Assembly: GCF_000002865.3 (NCBI RefSeq)
Contig: NW_001865054.1
Location: forward strand, 58,557 to 122,556
Length of the DNA stretch: 64,000 nucleotides
Direction of reading: 5' to 3'
Origin: Monosiga brevicollis MX1
Lineage: Eukaryota > Opisthokonta > Choanoflagellata > Craspedida > Salpingoecidae
The notes beneath the pieces were generated by a model that made no database searches, was not told where the DNA came from, and worked only from the letters and a program-made list of their open reading frames with translations. Shown one piece after another: positions 10,135-22,600 of the stretch (position 1 is the stretch's first letter; each line of letters begins with the position of its first letter). Both the position numbers and the translations under genes were made by a program.

Positions 10135-13100
10135 CTCGCAACCGCACACACGATCAGACGTGGCATTGCCTTCGACCTTGATAATCTGCGTCGCCTTGCA
10201 CGTCGTCCAGTCTTGGCAGGCTCCCGCATTGCTGCCCGTCGTGTACCCCGTCTCACACGCACTGCAGACGCGATCGCTCGTCACCGTGGCTGCCATAGCC
10301 ACATATGTCCCAGCCTCACACATCTGCGTGGCCGTGCACACCCCACTATGACCAGACCCCGCCGTATAGCCTTCACCCACAACACAGGCCACACACGCCG
10401 TAGATGACTGGTTGTCGTGATCCGTCGTTCCGGCCGCACACACAAACGCCTCACACGGGCCATAGCTACCCTCGGGCACAAAGGTCCCAGGGCCACATGC
10501 CACGCAAGCTGTCAAGCCATTGCTATCTTCGTCCACGCTCCCCGGTGCACACAGTCGGCAGCTGCGATCCGTGTCCGTACCCAACGCGACATCCACCTCC
10601 TGCCCGCGCGTGCAAATCGTCGCATTCTGACACAGTCGGTCCGTCGTCGCTGTTGCCTCGCGCGTCGCAAACTGATATTCCGCGCACACGCTCACACTCT
10701 GGCATTCCGTCTGCCGCGTCGAAGTACAGGCGTTTGACCGCCACTCCCCGATATCGCATGTGTTGCACTCCTCGCATACCTACATGGTTATGCACCGGGA
10801 AAACGCAGAAGAGACCACGCAAACACAAACACAAACACAACAAACAACGACAACGGCAACAAACAACGACAACGACAACGACAAAACAAACAACCCGTCC
10901 CGTCCCGCCCCCAGTCACCAGTCACCCGTCACCAGCCAAGATGAGTCATCATTGCGCGACGCCTCTTGCAACATGCATCTCTCAGCCAATGCCCCCAACA
11001 AAGGCTACACCATCAACGCCCAGCCCCCTTACCGAATCCTCCGTGGCCGTGCACTGCGTCTGCAGCGTTAGTGGAGGATTGGCAGTTGCATCACACACTT
11101 GACAACCCGAGCACACCTATTACACACCAAACACATGCCGCACTCAAACCATCATCAAACCAAACCTCAGTCAACGTCCGTGCCCACACGGCACAACATC
11201 CTGCCACAATCCATACCGTGTCGGCTCGCGCCGTGCACTCGCTCAGCGCGTATCGCGATCCCTCGCAAACCGTGCAGCTTGCACATGATGCCTATCAACC
11301 GGCACCGGCGCAATTGCAACAGAAAAGCAGCGAACAAGCCACACTCCCATATGAGTTCATCCCGCGCATTGGCAACAAGCAAAAACATGACCACACAAAC
11401 ATCAATCAATACAACATCCACAACATCCACAGCATCCACAGCATCCACAACATCCACAACGTCGACGCCACCGCACCGCACCGCATTGATCCCATCCGCA
11501 AAGGTGCCCTCCTCGCACGCCATACACTGCCGATTCGATGAGGGGGTCGAAGATGCCGTCACACGATACCAATGTACAATCTGACACTGGCGTACAGGCC
11601 CCCGAGGCCCCCGCCTCGCTCCGGAATCCTGTTGTCCCATCACATGGGGCACAAGACGTCGACGCATTGTTGTCATCATCTGTCGAGCCCGGTGCACATC
11701 GAAACAAATCACAGCTGCCTTGCGAGTTCGTAGGCACATAATGCCCCGACCCACACGGTACACACGGTGTCATTCCGTTCAGATCATCATCAGTGTACCC
11801 CGCCCTGCACGGCCGGCAGGTGCGGTCAACATTCGCCTGGAGTGCGCTGGCCACCTCATAGCCTGCCTCGCACACCGTGGCATTTCTGCATTGCCGATCT
11901 GTGGTTGCCGTCGCCGCCACCGACTCGTACTCCCAACTCTCGCAAGTCGTCAACATGGTGCATGTGGTCTGTGCTGTCGGGCTGCATGCCGCCGATTGCC
12001 AGTGCGTACTTGGGCACTGAACACAAGCCTCACATTGCTATCCAAAACACACACACACATGCACACACACACACCATCCCATTTGATGAGGACATGGTTC
12101 AAACAATGTGCCCCATTTGCTCCTCCTCCGGACCCTTCTCAGTCCTTCCTGCCCACGTTGCCACCTTTGCGCAGAGCTGAACACGCTCCAACATCATGCA
12201 GCTTCCCACCTACCGTGTCGATATAAGTGCTGCATGCGCGAGCCAGCGTTCTCGGCGTTGGCCCCGTTGCATCGCACACCGAGCAGCTCTGGCACGCTGT
12301 ATCCATCTGACTGGTGCAGTTGCGCGATACAAACTGGTTCGCTCCACATTCCGAACACGTTATACAAGCCCCCTAAAGCCCCCACCACATGAGCACGAGC
12401 ATCAGCATGAGCATCAGCACGAACAATCTCATCATCCTCACCACCAGCCAGCGGCCAATGCATCAATAAACAAACTTGCCCCACCATACTCCACATACAC
12501 ACACACACACCCACATACACATGGTCAGTCGGTCAAAACCAACCCCTAACACCACCTTCCAACAAACAACCTACCAGATTGCTATTGTCCGAGTAGCTAT
12601 TGGCTCCACAGGCTCCGCAGTCCCGATCCGAACTCGGCGTCCCCATCGTCACCACATATGACCCAGCTTCACAGTTGGTCATGCTCGTACATGCACCAAC
12701 GTTACCCGCCGCGCTCGTGTACTCGTCCACTCCGTTGCAAGCTGTACATGCTTGTGCCGCATCGTTTTCCGAGTCTGTCGTCCCCGCTGCGCACAAAAAC
12801 GTGTCGCAGGTCCCCTGCGAGCCGCTTGGCACATATGTTCCACCCTCACACGCCACACAGTCCGTCTTCCAATCAAGATCGTCGTCCGTCATGCCTGCAT
12901 CACAAGGCTTGCACGTTCGGTCTGACGTCGCGGTTGCCGCCACATCCTCCTCCTGCCCAGCAGTGCATGTACGCAAGTCTTGGCATTGGCGATCTGTCGT
13001 TGCCGTCGGCGCTGCCACCTCATACTGCTGGTCAGTGCACGCACTCACTGCGCGGCACTCCGTCTGTGTCGTGGCTGTACAGGCCGCAAACCGATATTGG

Positions 13101-16100
13101 CCAGTACCGCACACAGTGCATGCCTGGCACACCGTGTTGCTCGTTGAAGTGCAACTGGTCTGAAGCGTTTCCGGATTGGCTCCGGTTGGATCACACGCAT
13201 CGCAGCCACTGCACGTCGTGTCCTCGGTCACCGTACATGCTTCTGTCACATAGTGACCACTCGGGCACACGGAGCAGCTCGTACACTCCTATCCTCATAC
13301 CACCGCAATGGGGCATCTTATCGTTAGGTTCCTGATGCCGCCAGCCCGTCAAGTTTCCCCTCCCCCACCATCACGCAGGCTCCACACACAAACACAAACA
13401 CAAACACAAAACGCGTGCACCAATAGGGCGTACCCGATCGTTGGTTGAACTAGGCGCCTTCACCTCATACGTCACGGCTGCCGTACAAGCGGAATAGGCC
13501 GAGCACGCCTCCATGTTCAACTCGTCAGCAAAAAGACCCGCCCCACACTACAATTCGAGCACGCACACCGTTAGGTCTCACTTCAAACGCTACCTCATTT
13601 CAAACGCTACCCATCACCACCCACTCGCGCAACCAATCAAACCCGCCATCCAGATAACACCCTTGCATCCGCGCCACGTACCGCAGAGCAAGCTCGGTCT
13701 GAGGTGCTAGTGCCGGCCGTCGAAACGTACTCGCCCAGCTGACAAACGGTCCAATCTGTGCACGTACGGTCACCCGCGTTGTCGTACGAGTAGTACGCCT
13801 CCCCATCACACTCGGGCACCAGGCTACAGGCAAACTGCTGGTTGGCCCACGAGTGTGTGCTTGCACGAAACACGACTCCATCCGACCTGTTTCGATCCAT
13901 TCCCGTCAACAAACCAGACAAGCGCACCATTCGTAAGTGCCATTGATGCAGCAGAAGCCACCCTTCTCTCCCTTGCAGTTGAACCATTTCACCACTGCCG
14001 CAAGCCAACGCCACATTCATCAAGCCTGCCTCTCGGTCATACCGGATCATAAGTGTGGGTCCAATTCCCCGAGCCTTGGCATCCGCCGGCAAAATGACCA
14101 GCGTCGATGCGCTATCACTGGCAATGAGCCAGTCACCAATGACAATCTAGTACCCACCCAGCATAAGCAACGCGCATCATCGTTGGAGCCCACACAGCCC
14201 ATACATCCGTCTCGCTCAGCACACCCCATACCTTGTTCGTCGCCGTGCCGTCCAAACTATACGAGACCGCCGCTTGTGACGAGGCCCCCGCAAACCGCAG
14301 TGTCATATCACGCAACGCCACAAACTGAGGCCAAAACTCGGCTTGCGTCTTTGTGTTGATCACAAACGCCCCATCCTTGACACCCACCAGCCACTCGCCA
14401 ACCGCAATCACGCCGCTGTCCGCGGTGGCCAGTCCATATGCCGGCAACGCCTCTGCCACCCAGCTATTCCATAACACCTCGCTGTCCGACAGCACCAGGT
14501 TTGGGTATGCAGCATGCGCATGGCTCACAACAAATTGCTCGGACTTGACACCCACCAGCCATTCGCTGTCCAGAGACAGCGATGCCAGCGTCTGCTCATC
14601 AGATGTGACACAGTACTCCGGCGCCAACATCAACGTCGTCGGCGGTGTCATCACGTTGCTGCCAATCCAGATGTGACCGTCCTGGCGCAGCAGAAACTGA
14701 GGCAATGATGCTCCAATGCGATTGATGACAAAGTGATCCGCACTCTTCTGTCCTACCAACCAGTCTCCGATTCGAATCACGTCCGCATCCGATGTCGTCA
14801 ACGCCCAAGACGCTGGTGCTGGGTTGTTGAAATCTCCACCACTCAGATAAAACGTGCCACCCGATGAAATCACAAGCTGCGGAACCGATGCGCCGACTTG
14901 GTTGATCACAAAGTATGTATCGCTCTTTGGACCAAAGAAAAAGTCCCCTAGTCGCAGAACCGACGCACTGGCCGCCGTGTGGCACAAATCTCCGCTGGCC
15001 GCGGCATTGGCATAGGCCCCCGTAATGAAGCGGTAGTCGCTGGTCACAACGGCCGCTGGGCGCACGGCGCCCTTTGGATTCATGATAAAGCTGTACGCAT
15101 TGCGCGTTCCCAGCGTCCAACTGCCTAGCTCCAGGGTATCGTAGGTCCCGTCATACGTTCCGAAATAGGTCGGCCCTGCATCAATGTCGTGCTTGATGGA
15201 TGCCAGATAGCTTGCATTCACCAACTAGTTGACCCCACAAGAACAACAACAACAGCAGCCCGAGTGAAACCGTCAAGTCCTGCCTCGAAACGCGCACGCT
15301 TGTCTCTCAGACCCCAGGGGCCCATTCCCCCCTCCTGGTTCCAACGCCAAGCATCCTCGTACCTCCAAGCTGGCTGTATACACCGCACCGTTGCTGTAAA
15401 TGGCCATTGAAACTCGCAGGGATCCCAGGCGGTTAATCACAAAGATGTTGCCGTTATCAGGATGTGGGCCCATCACCCAGTCCCCGGCTTGATAGCAGTC
15501 CGAGGTCCCATCCAGTGGGGTCACGAGCCCGTCTGAATTGCCCGCACGGTTGGCAAACAGAGCACCATCGTTTCGCCACAGCATGGCGGGTGACCCTGCC
15601 CCGTTGTCGGTGGAAGTGTGCCTACCAGCCCAGACACCCGTCGTTACAACAACTTGACATTCAATCTTCAACCGATCGCGCCAGTAGTCGCAACGTCTTT
15701 TTCTTTTTCGCCAAACCCTTTGCCTGCTCGGCCATCACCCCGCTGCCTCACCACCATCCATCAAACACCAGCGTCCATTCACTTACGAAATTACAAAGTG
15801 GTCTGCGTTGTGCGGCCCAATGCGCCAATTGCCCAGCTGGCGCACCCCGCGTGTCATGGGCGTCACATGAGACCACTCGCTACCAGCAGCCCCGTTGTTG
15901 ATTGTCACCCGCACGCGATCCTCGGTAAACACGCCGGCCGCTAAAATAGCCAGTACAGAATCAACACACAACAAATCATCAGACCATTGTTGACATGCCG
16001 ATCCATCCACCAAATTCACCCCTCACCCCCCACCCCCTCCCTCCGCACCAACGTACCCGTATTCGTGGCCAGCAAGGCCAGGTTGTTGTTGCTCACAACG

Positions 16101-17336
16101 CCCATGCGCCAGTTGCCAAAGACTTCATCCCCAACCAAACGCTGAAACGCAATCCCATCCAAGCTGATCAGTGGGTCTGCATTCTCCGTATCCAACACTA
16201 CCTGCCCGGTCGTCAGCACCAGGATTTGGTGCATGCGCGCTCCCGATATGGACGAGACTGCAAAGCTCATCGTGCTTTCCGGTCGCATGTTGCTTGGCAA
16301 ATATCCCAGGATGGCCGCCTTGTCCGAGTCCACCGTCGTTGCCCGACGCACACGGCCACGCAGCACCACCGTGTCCCCACGCAGCCCATAGGCTGGCTCA
16401 TGGTACATGGTCGTGTCAGCCGCCACAAACACTTCGTGCAAGCTGGCAGGCAGCGTATCCAAGAGCGAGTGCCACTCGACATTGGCGCCGTTTTGGAAAA
16501 ACGCTCCATCCAGCGACACATATCCTTCAGACGAGCTGCTACGGCTGTAGACAGCCCCCGAAGGCTGGATCTCCAGCTGGATTGCCACCTCGTTGTCGTG
16601 TGAAATGGTGGCAAACGTCATCACCTTGGTCGGTCGAGCATTGGAAGGCAGCGTCATGATGAGCATGTTGACTGCAATGGGTCCTGTCGAGCATCGAGCC
16701 AAGCCGCGCAAGTACACCCAGCCATCATCCGCCACCAGGTAGCTCGGGTACTCCCAGTTGCTCCCACCATGCGCGACAAATCCATCGGCATAAGTTGATA
16801 CGTTGGTCCACCCAACGTTGCTTGCAGAAAATTCCATGCTGTCCAAGCGGGCCGACGTCGTGGTCGTGGAGTCCTCGGCCACATACACGTGGCCCTCGAG
16901 CCGAACGTCGATGCGATTGTAATCTGGACCAGAGCCCGAGTCACCAGCCGCCATATAAGCGACTCGAAGCGGGGGCCGATAGCCCGAAGGAATGTAGGCC
17001 ACGTCTGGCTGTTCTGCCGCCGAGGCTCCATCAACCACCGTCAGACTACCTTCCAACCGAATGCGCGAGACAGACACGCCTCCCACCGTGATCGGGATCA
17101 CGTAAAGGCGTGGACTGGCACCACCATCCGCGGCAGCTGTCCAGGCTGCAGACGTTGGAAGGGACATGGATCCAGCGGCAATGGGGTTTTCAAGTGAGAC
17201 ATAGATGCCGTCCAACTCAGCGTAGGTACTGCTGGCTGCTGAAGAGGAGGCCACAATACTGCCTATTGGATTGACAGAAACACCCCCAACGATGTCAGCC
17301 AAGAACTCTTCGTGTCGAACAGGAAGAGCGGGCGCG

Positions 17337-17373
<37 letters not shown>

Positions 17374-19409
17374 CGTCGGTATTGATGATGTAGGTGCGGG
17401 CATGGCCGCTGGTGTGAGCAATGCCCTGACTCAGGGTTCGGCGGGAGGGGCGGTAGCCCTCGGGTAGAATGGCAATTGTTTCCCCGCCGACGACGTTGCC
17501 ACTGGACCGCCTTGCCAAACCTGCAGTCCCACAAGAAACATCCCATGAGTTCCCATGCACGATCTGGTGGTTGACACAGAACCCAACAACAACAAGGTAT
17601 TGCATGGCCCGATACGACGGTATCCAACAGACGGCAGCCATGCAAAAACTCGTCAAAGTTATCGAGCTCACCAGAGACCAAAACACCAAACCGATCCAGG
17701 GTCAGAGCCACCGTGGACCATGATCCACCGTTATTCACGTAGTTGGAACCTAGCGTCATGCCAGTTCGGACCAGCTGGTGGCCACACCGGGCCATGCCAA
17801 AAGATACCATCGAGGTGAGCATGCATGAACAGATGGGTGGTCGGCGATAAACCTCTGAGAAAGGACATGCAAACCATAGCCTACCGCAAAACGAATACCA
17901 TCCAGACTGGCGTAGCCTGAGAGGATGCCGGTCTGAGAAGCTTTAGAGACAGCTCCAGAAGGAGACACGTCGATGCGACAGGTTTCGTATGACTGATGGG
18001 ATACGGTCGGAAAGGACAGGTCCATGGCGGGTCTCATTCCTGCAAGCCATAGCGATGGGCAGTCAGTACCAATGAGGTCAATGGCGATACGACGGGGGCG
18101 AGACCATTGCTTTTCTGACCTGCCGGCAAGGTGAACAAAGTGCCAAGAGAGTTGCGGCGAACGAGGCCTCGACACTCGACAACGTTATCCGTTGACAAGC
18201 GGCATTGTGGTATCTGCAGGCATTCAGCAACCAGTTTGACCATCCATTTTGGCACAGGCACTTGGTCGTGAGTAAGCTACACCACCGCACCGTCCTCACA
18301 GCACACAACAACAACAAAAAAAAAAAAAATTAAAAAAAAGGCGGGGGGACGGGCAAGTGCGCAGCAGCTGTGGTTGGGCACCGGTCAACGCACCGTCCAC
18401 CCGTTGCCGTTGGCTGATGCGTCTGTGGCCATGGACATTGTCTGGAACCTAGTGATACATCAGATCCCCATCGTCGAGTCATCAGCACGGTGTTCATGGC
18501 TTGGTGTTGCCAGCTGCGTTTTCCCAGCGACATTGTGGGAAACTGACATGCCATTGACACTATCTCCACCGTTTTGAGGCGCTACCGAATAGATGATGCG
18601 ATTGAGCGAGAAGTAGGTCGATCCTGGGACTTGAGCCGTGATGGCCACTTGTCCGCTCACGCGAACATCCACACTGCCATCCATTCAGGGTGAAGGTGAG
18701 TGTTTGTGGTGCTTCCGAAGATTAGTCACCTTTGGTGGGGCAATTGTGTCTGGGCATGTTTGCATGCAAAGACGCCATCAACGACTTTTTTCCCCAGTCT
18801 GGGTTTCGTCTGGGTTTATCCTTCTTCTTCCTTTCCCCCCCGCATGTTCGCATGCTTTGGGATACGGACCGATGTGAATAAATGGTGTCAGAAGTCGGAG
18901 CGGTGAAGGCCAGCGCAGCTTCAGGAGCATGGTCGGTCAGAATGGTGATGACGGATTTGGTCGCATCGACAATCTATAACACGATGCAGTGTAGTGGGTT
19001 CGGCATGACATTCAAGCATGGGCACGGGCCACTGCGCCAGGGGACCGCGCGTGCCCAGCTGGGCCCAGCGCTGGGGCGCATGACGATGAAAGCTCTGAGA
19101 CGCATTTACCTCGATATCACCACGTAGATACACGCGATCACCGTCGAGGGCGTACTCGGGCTGCATGTAGCCTGCCCGTGCAGCAAACCCCTCTTCCAGC
19201 TGCAACGGAATCCATTGGATTTGTCCTGCCCAACGTCAACGTCAGGAAACGTGTGAGATTGTGCGACCGATATCGTGCAGGGGCCGCCTTTATCACTGAA
19301 CCATACCTTGTGCAACCCCAACCAAAGAGACAAGCAGTAACATAGCTAGCCAAGGCCCATGCCCCAGCCCCGGCAGTGCCACCCGGCCCGGTTCTCTCAC
19401 AGCCACCAT
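8034..19409 (-). CDS. Receptor B: giant type I receptor with tail-fibre-like, W-L-V-G and TNFR-like repeats
   Basis: The start at 19409 gives a signal peptide (core AMLLLVSLVGVAQG). Many exons follow on the minus strand. (1) About 19.2-16.1 kb: degenerate repeats of the form I-P-x-G-Y-R-P...I-x-V...G-x-V...S-L-D-G-I-x-F with Y-L-x-x-D-G-x-V-Y-L-R-G, resembling bacterial/phage tail-fibre repeats. (2) About 16.1-14.1 kb: at least seven copies of G-D-W-L-V-G-x-K-S...F-V-I-N-R-x-G-A-S-L-P-Q, in no family I can name. (3) About 14.1-9.2 kb: TNFR-like cysteine-rich repeats with T-A-T-S-D-R-x-C. (4) A membrane-proximal module, a Ser/Pro stalk and one transmembrane helix (8640-8710). (5) A tail with five tyrosines and an acidic end, stop at 8034-8036. 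Individual exon edges in the middle are less certain than the ends. It is a probable adhesion or pattern-binding receptor; the function is inferred only from architecture. Confidence 0.82.
9118..9210 (-). repeat. CA/GACA-rich simple repeat in a receptor B intron
   Basis: Runs of ACAGACAG, CACACA and CTGACACA lie in the intron homologous to that at 1000-1150 of receptor A, beside a short A-run. Repeat composition and length differ between the two arms. Confidence 0.9.
10044..10131 (-). repeat. (CA)n microsatellite in a receptor B intron
   Basis: About 88 bases of pure CA. On the coding strand it is a (TG)n run starting almost at the 5' splice site (exon end GAG, then gtatgtgtg). It is about 26 bases longer than its partner at 103-164. 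Confidence 0.95.
11413..11457 (-). repeat. Nine-base tandem repeat within receptor B
   Basis: Five consecutive 9-base units (aacatccac / agcatccac) are followed by a degenerate sixth. The stretch is open in one minus-strand frame, where it would read as repeated V-D-V/V-D-A. It follows a cysteine-rich exon and is most likely intronic, but exon use is not excluded. Confidence 0.75.
17332..17373 (-). repeat. (GC)n(CA)n tract in a receptor B intron
   Basis: Alternating purine-pyrimidine GCGCGC followed by CACACA. On the gene strand the TG run abuts the donor directly (exon ends ACCGACG, intron begins gtgtgtgtg). Such alternating tracts are known to be prone to Z-DNA. Confidence 0.9.
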
Positions 19410-19640
19410 GATTGCCACTTGTACTTCAAAAACAATGCAGCTAGCAGTCAAGCCACCCGCCCCTCTTTTGCAAGGATCGCCTTCAAACAAGATTTCGTGG
19501 TTGAACACATTGTCGTAACGTTAAGCTTTGTCTGACATTTGTATTGTGGCAATTTCGAGACATCCCCATCAACCAGTTTGTTTGCCATTCTTTCTTTTCG
19601 ATGTGGCGAGGGCGCTGGTCCCTGGTTTGAACACAGCCGA

Positions 19641-22600
19641 TCACAGTCGTATATAGTCCAAAAGTTGCTGGTGAAGCTGCGCTACAACCTCGGCATGCTC
19701 CTCGTAATCAACCACATTGATATTCTCGCCGGGCCAGTCGAGATACAAGCCCATATCACCTGCAAGGCGAATGAATAAGTGAACAGATGCACGATATCTC
19801 TTGGCGCTTAACGTTCCAGTCGATTCTCACCGCGATGATCGTAGAGCTCCCGGCCCAATATATCCGTTCGACGCACAGACACAGTTTCGTTGTCAAAGCC
19901 AAACCAGCAGGTATAACGCCAGTCACGCACACGAATGGTGTATCTGTTCGAATACAAAGCATGCCGTGTCAGTCCAGTATCTCTTGATTCTCAAGAGGGT
20001 TCTTTTTCACATCATAGCAGCGTATGGTCTCACCCCATGATCTCCGTGCTGTTGCGTAAAAAGACGGAAGTAACGCTAAAGTTTGATATCTTCACCTCGC
20101 CAAGCACCCGAGTGAGAGGAAAAGGAAAGCCCTGTATTGCGACATTCAAAAACATGGATGCAAAGCCATGAAAAACTTGCAGACCCCCACCTTGCCGAAT
20201 TGGGAGAAAGCTGCTGGTTTCAGGTTCATCTGTGATGGATCATCAAAAATAGTTGCCAAAGATGTGCCATTCAAGTCTTGCCCTTGCTCCTGTGGGGCCG
20301 GGAGTCCTGTCGATGATGCCCATCGGCGTCGGAACGGACAACCACATTGCCATCACGAGCCCAACTAAATGAAGGAACTTCAAAAGGCATGAAAAAACGC
20401 CAACTGCAAAAGTACGCCTTGCTTACCTGCTAACTCGGCCAGCGTAGGATAAATGTCCACCATTTCGGCCAGTACTCGGGTATTTTTGCCCGTGCTGTTG
20501 GTCTTGAAAGGGGCACGGATGATCAAGGGGATATGGGTTGCTAGCTCAAAGCTATTGGCGTGTTTGTGCGGCATAAGGTTCCACAGTTCCCAGATCCAGC
20601 GAGATAGATGGCGAGATCATTACTTGGTCATTTTGGCCCACGTGTCATGCTCGCCCAGTTGCCATCCTGCCAGTGAGTGTGGCGCGACAATAGTCATGGC
20701 CCCATAGTATGTTAGAATGCAAAGAATGAAGCAGCGGCTAAACCCGTGCATGCATAGACGTGGTCACAAGAGGACGGACCGTGGTCTCCAAAAACGACAA
20801 CAATTGTGTCATTGGCCAGGCCGCTGTCATCGAGCGCTTGCAGCAGCTATAAAATCTTGTGAGAAACGGCTCGAAAAAATCTCCCCATTCCACGTCAGAT
20901 TAAAAGACCGACCTTGCCGATATTGTAGTCTTGATAGCTCACAGCGGCATAGTAGGCTCGGCGGTACCACTTGCTAATGGTCTCGTTGCAAGTACCATTG
21001 AACCCATAGGAAAGCCCGTGTACATCGGCAGCCGGATGCCATGCAGGCTGAAGCATTCAGGTTGATCGTTAGCCACAAGTACCAGCGTGACACAAAAGAG
21101 AAATGTGAGTCGTTGCCAATGTACTCAGGAGAAGCAACCACCGCGACGAAAACACGACAAACAACTCAAGCGCACCAGTGGCATGTCAACAGGTGCCCAG
21201 GGGTCCAAAGCGGCTGGTACTTCCTCCCAGGGCGGGATCATGTCGAAAAATGCCTTGGGAACAATCCAAGGCACCTGCAATAGCATGTGAAAGAAAGAGG
21301 GTCACGCCATCAAGAAAATGCAACAGACTGTGCCACTGTTGCCTCGACCGTTGCGACTATGACAGTGGCTATGACACCTAACGACAGGTCTTGATGTCTC
21401 ACATGGGGCTTGTGAAGGCCGCAACCAATGAAGAATGGTCGATTGCCACTCTCATTCTTGGCAATTTGAAGATGCGCCAGACAATTGCTCATAATTTGCT
21501 ACCAAGACGACAGTGAGCTGCATCCGTCTAGCGCAGGTTGAAAGGCATCACCTCCGCGATAGTTGAAGTTTATCACCTCTGCTCTTGCTGGAGAGCTAAG
21601 CACATACAGCGTACCTGGTCTTCAAGGATAACGTCATCCTTATCCACGTCAGCGACACAATAGGTGAGATCGTTGGAAGGAAATTGCTCAAGGCAGGTGT
21701 GATTCAAGTTGGCTGGCTCATTGGGATAATAGGGATATTCAGGCGTCCAGGAGTAAGGAAAATCATTTTGAGGAGGTACATTGGGATGATAGAGTTTGCC
21801 GCCACCGAGAGCCAGGTAGCCGTTCTGCTTGAAATACTCGGGCAATGAAAACCAAGAAGCACCCACGTCGTGCTGGCGAAAATGATTAATAAAATTCCAA
21901 ACCTAATGGCGTGACGGTGTTGATTTATTGACATGCACGTACGCGCGGGTGTTGGCTCGTGTTATCTCGGTCCAAGCTGTTTGAGCTCGACAAATGCAAA
22001 CGTTGAACAGGTACCTTGGTTGTGTCAGGGCGCCGGCCACTCATGAAGCTGTTGCGACTTGGCGCACAATACGCATATTGAACATAGGCGTTGTCAAAGC
22101 GAAGTCCTTGTGTCGCCAAGCGATCCATGTTAGGGGTATGGACCAAGGAAAAATTGTAGGTTCCAATGCTAGGACGCATGTCATCCACCTAAAGGGAATG
22201 GTCAAATTTTGAGCCCAGCGTTGCTGCGCATGCTAGAAAACATAGGGTGGAAAGCTTGAGGGATCATTCGAGCCATACCGGAATAAAGAGAATGTTCTTG
22301 GCGCCTGTTGGGGCGACCTTAATCGGTGGTCGTGGGGGCAGTGATGGTGATGGAATGTTGAGGCCTTTGACATATCCTACGGTACAGTCAGTCCGCTGCT
22401 TGCAAGGCATGAGTCGGTTCATAACTTGGCGCTCAACTTTGGCCAGGTCGTGGGCGTGCACGCCTGAGATTGTGTTTTAGTGCGTAGTCTGTGTATCTGT
22501 ATGTCAGTGTATCTGTCTTTGAGGGTCGAATCATACGTTGGGGTTGGTCACGTTCACCCAGCCACGCTTGAGATAGCAAGTAGAGCTTTGGTCGCTCGCG

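Larger units (their letters stand above)
8298..10233 (-). repeat. Inverted repeat, right arm
   Basis: This is the reverse-complement partner of 1-1940. The inner break is at 8298-8301, after the shared GGCC. The outer limit of 10233 only reflects where the window cuts the left arm. The arm covers the last cysteine-rich repeats, membrane-proximal module, transmembrane exon and most of the tyrosine-bearing tail exon of receptor B. Confidence 0.95.

Noticed and set aside
9258-14700. Long plus-strand frames opposite receptor B
   Set aside because: They are antisense shadows of cysteine-rich coding exons; composition is rich in His, Thr and Pro, with no domain, start context or splice logic.
16040-19210. 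Tail-fibre-like repeats as evidence of an inserted phage or virus
   Set aside because: The repeats are split by introns, follow a eukaryotic signal peptide and run in frame into the receptor. No other viral gene is nearby.
19410-19640. IDS and receptor B as one operon-like transcript
   Set aside because: They share strand and lie 230 bases apart, but each has its own signal peptide and start, and there is no evidence for polycistronic transcription.
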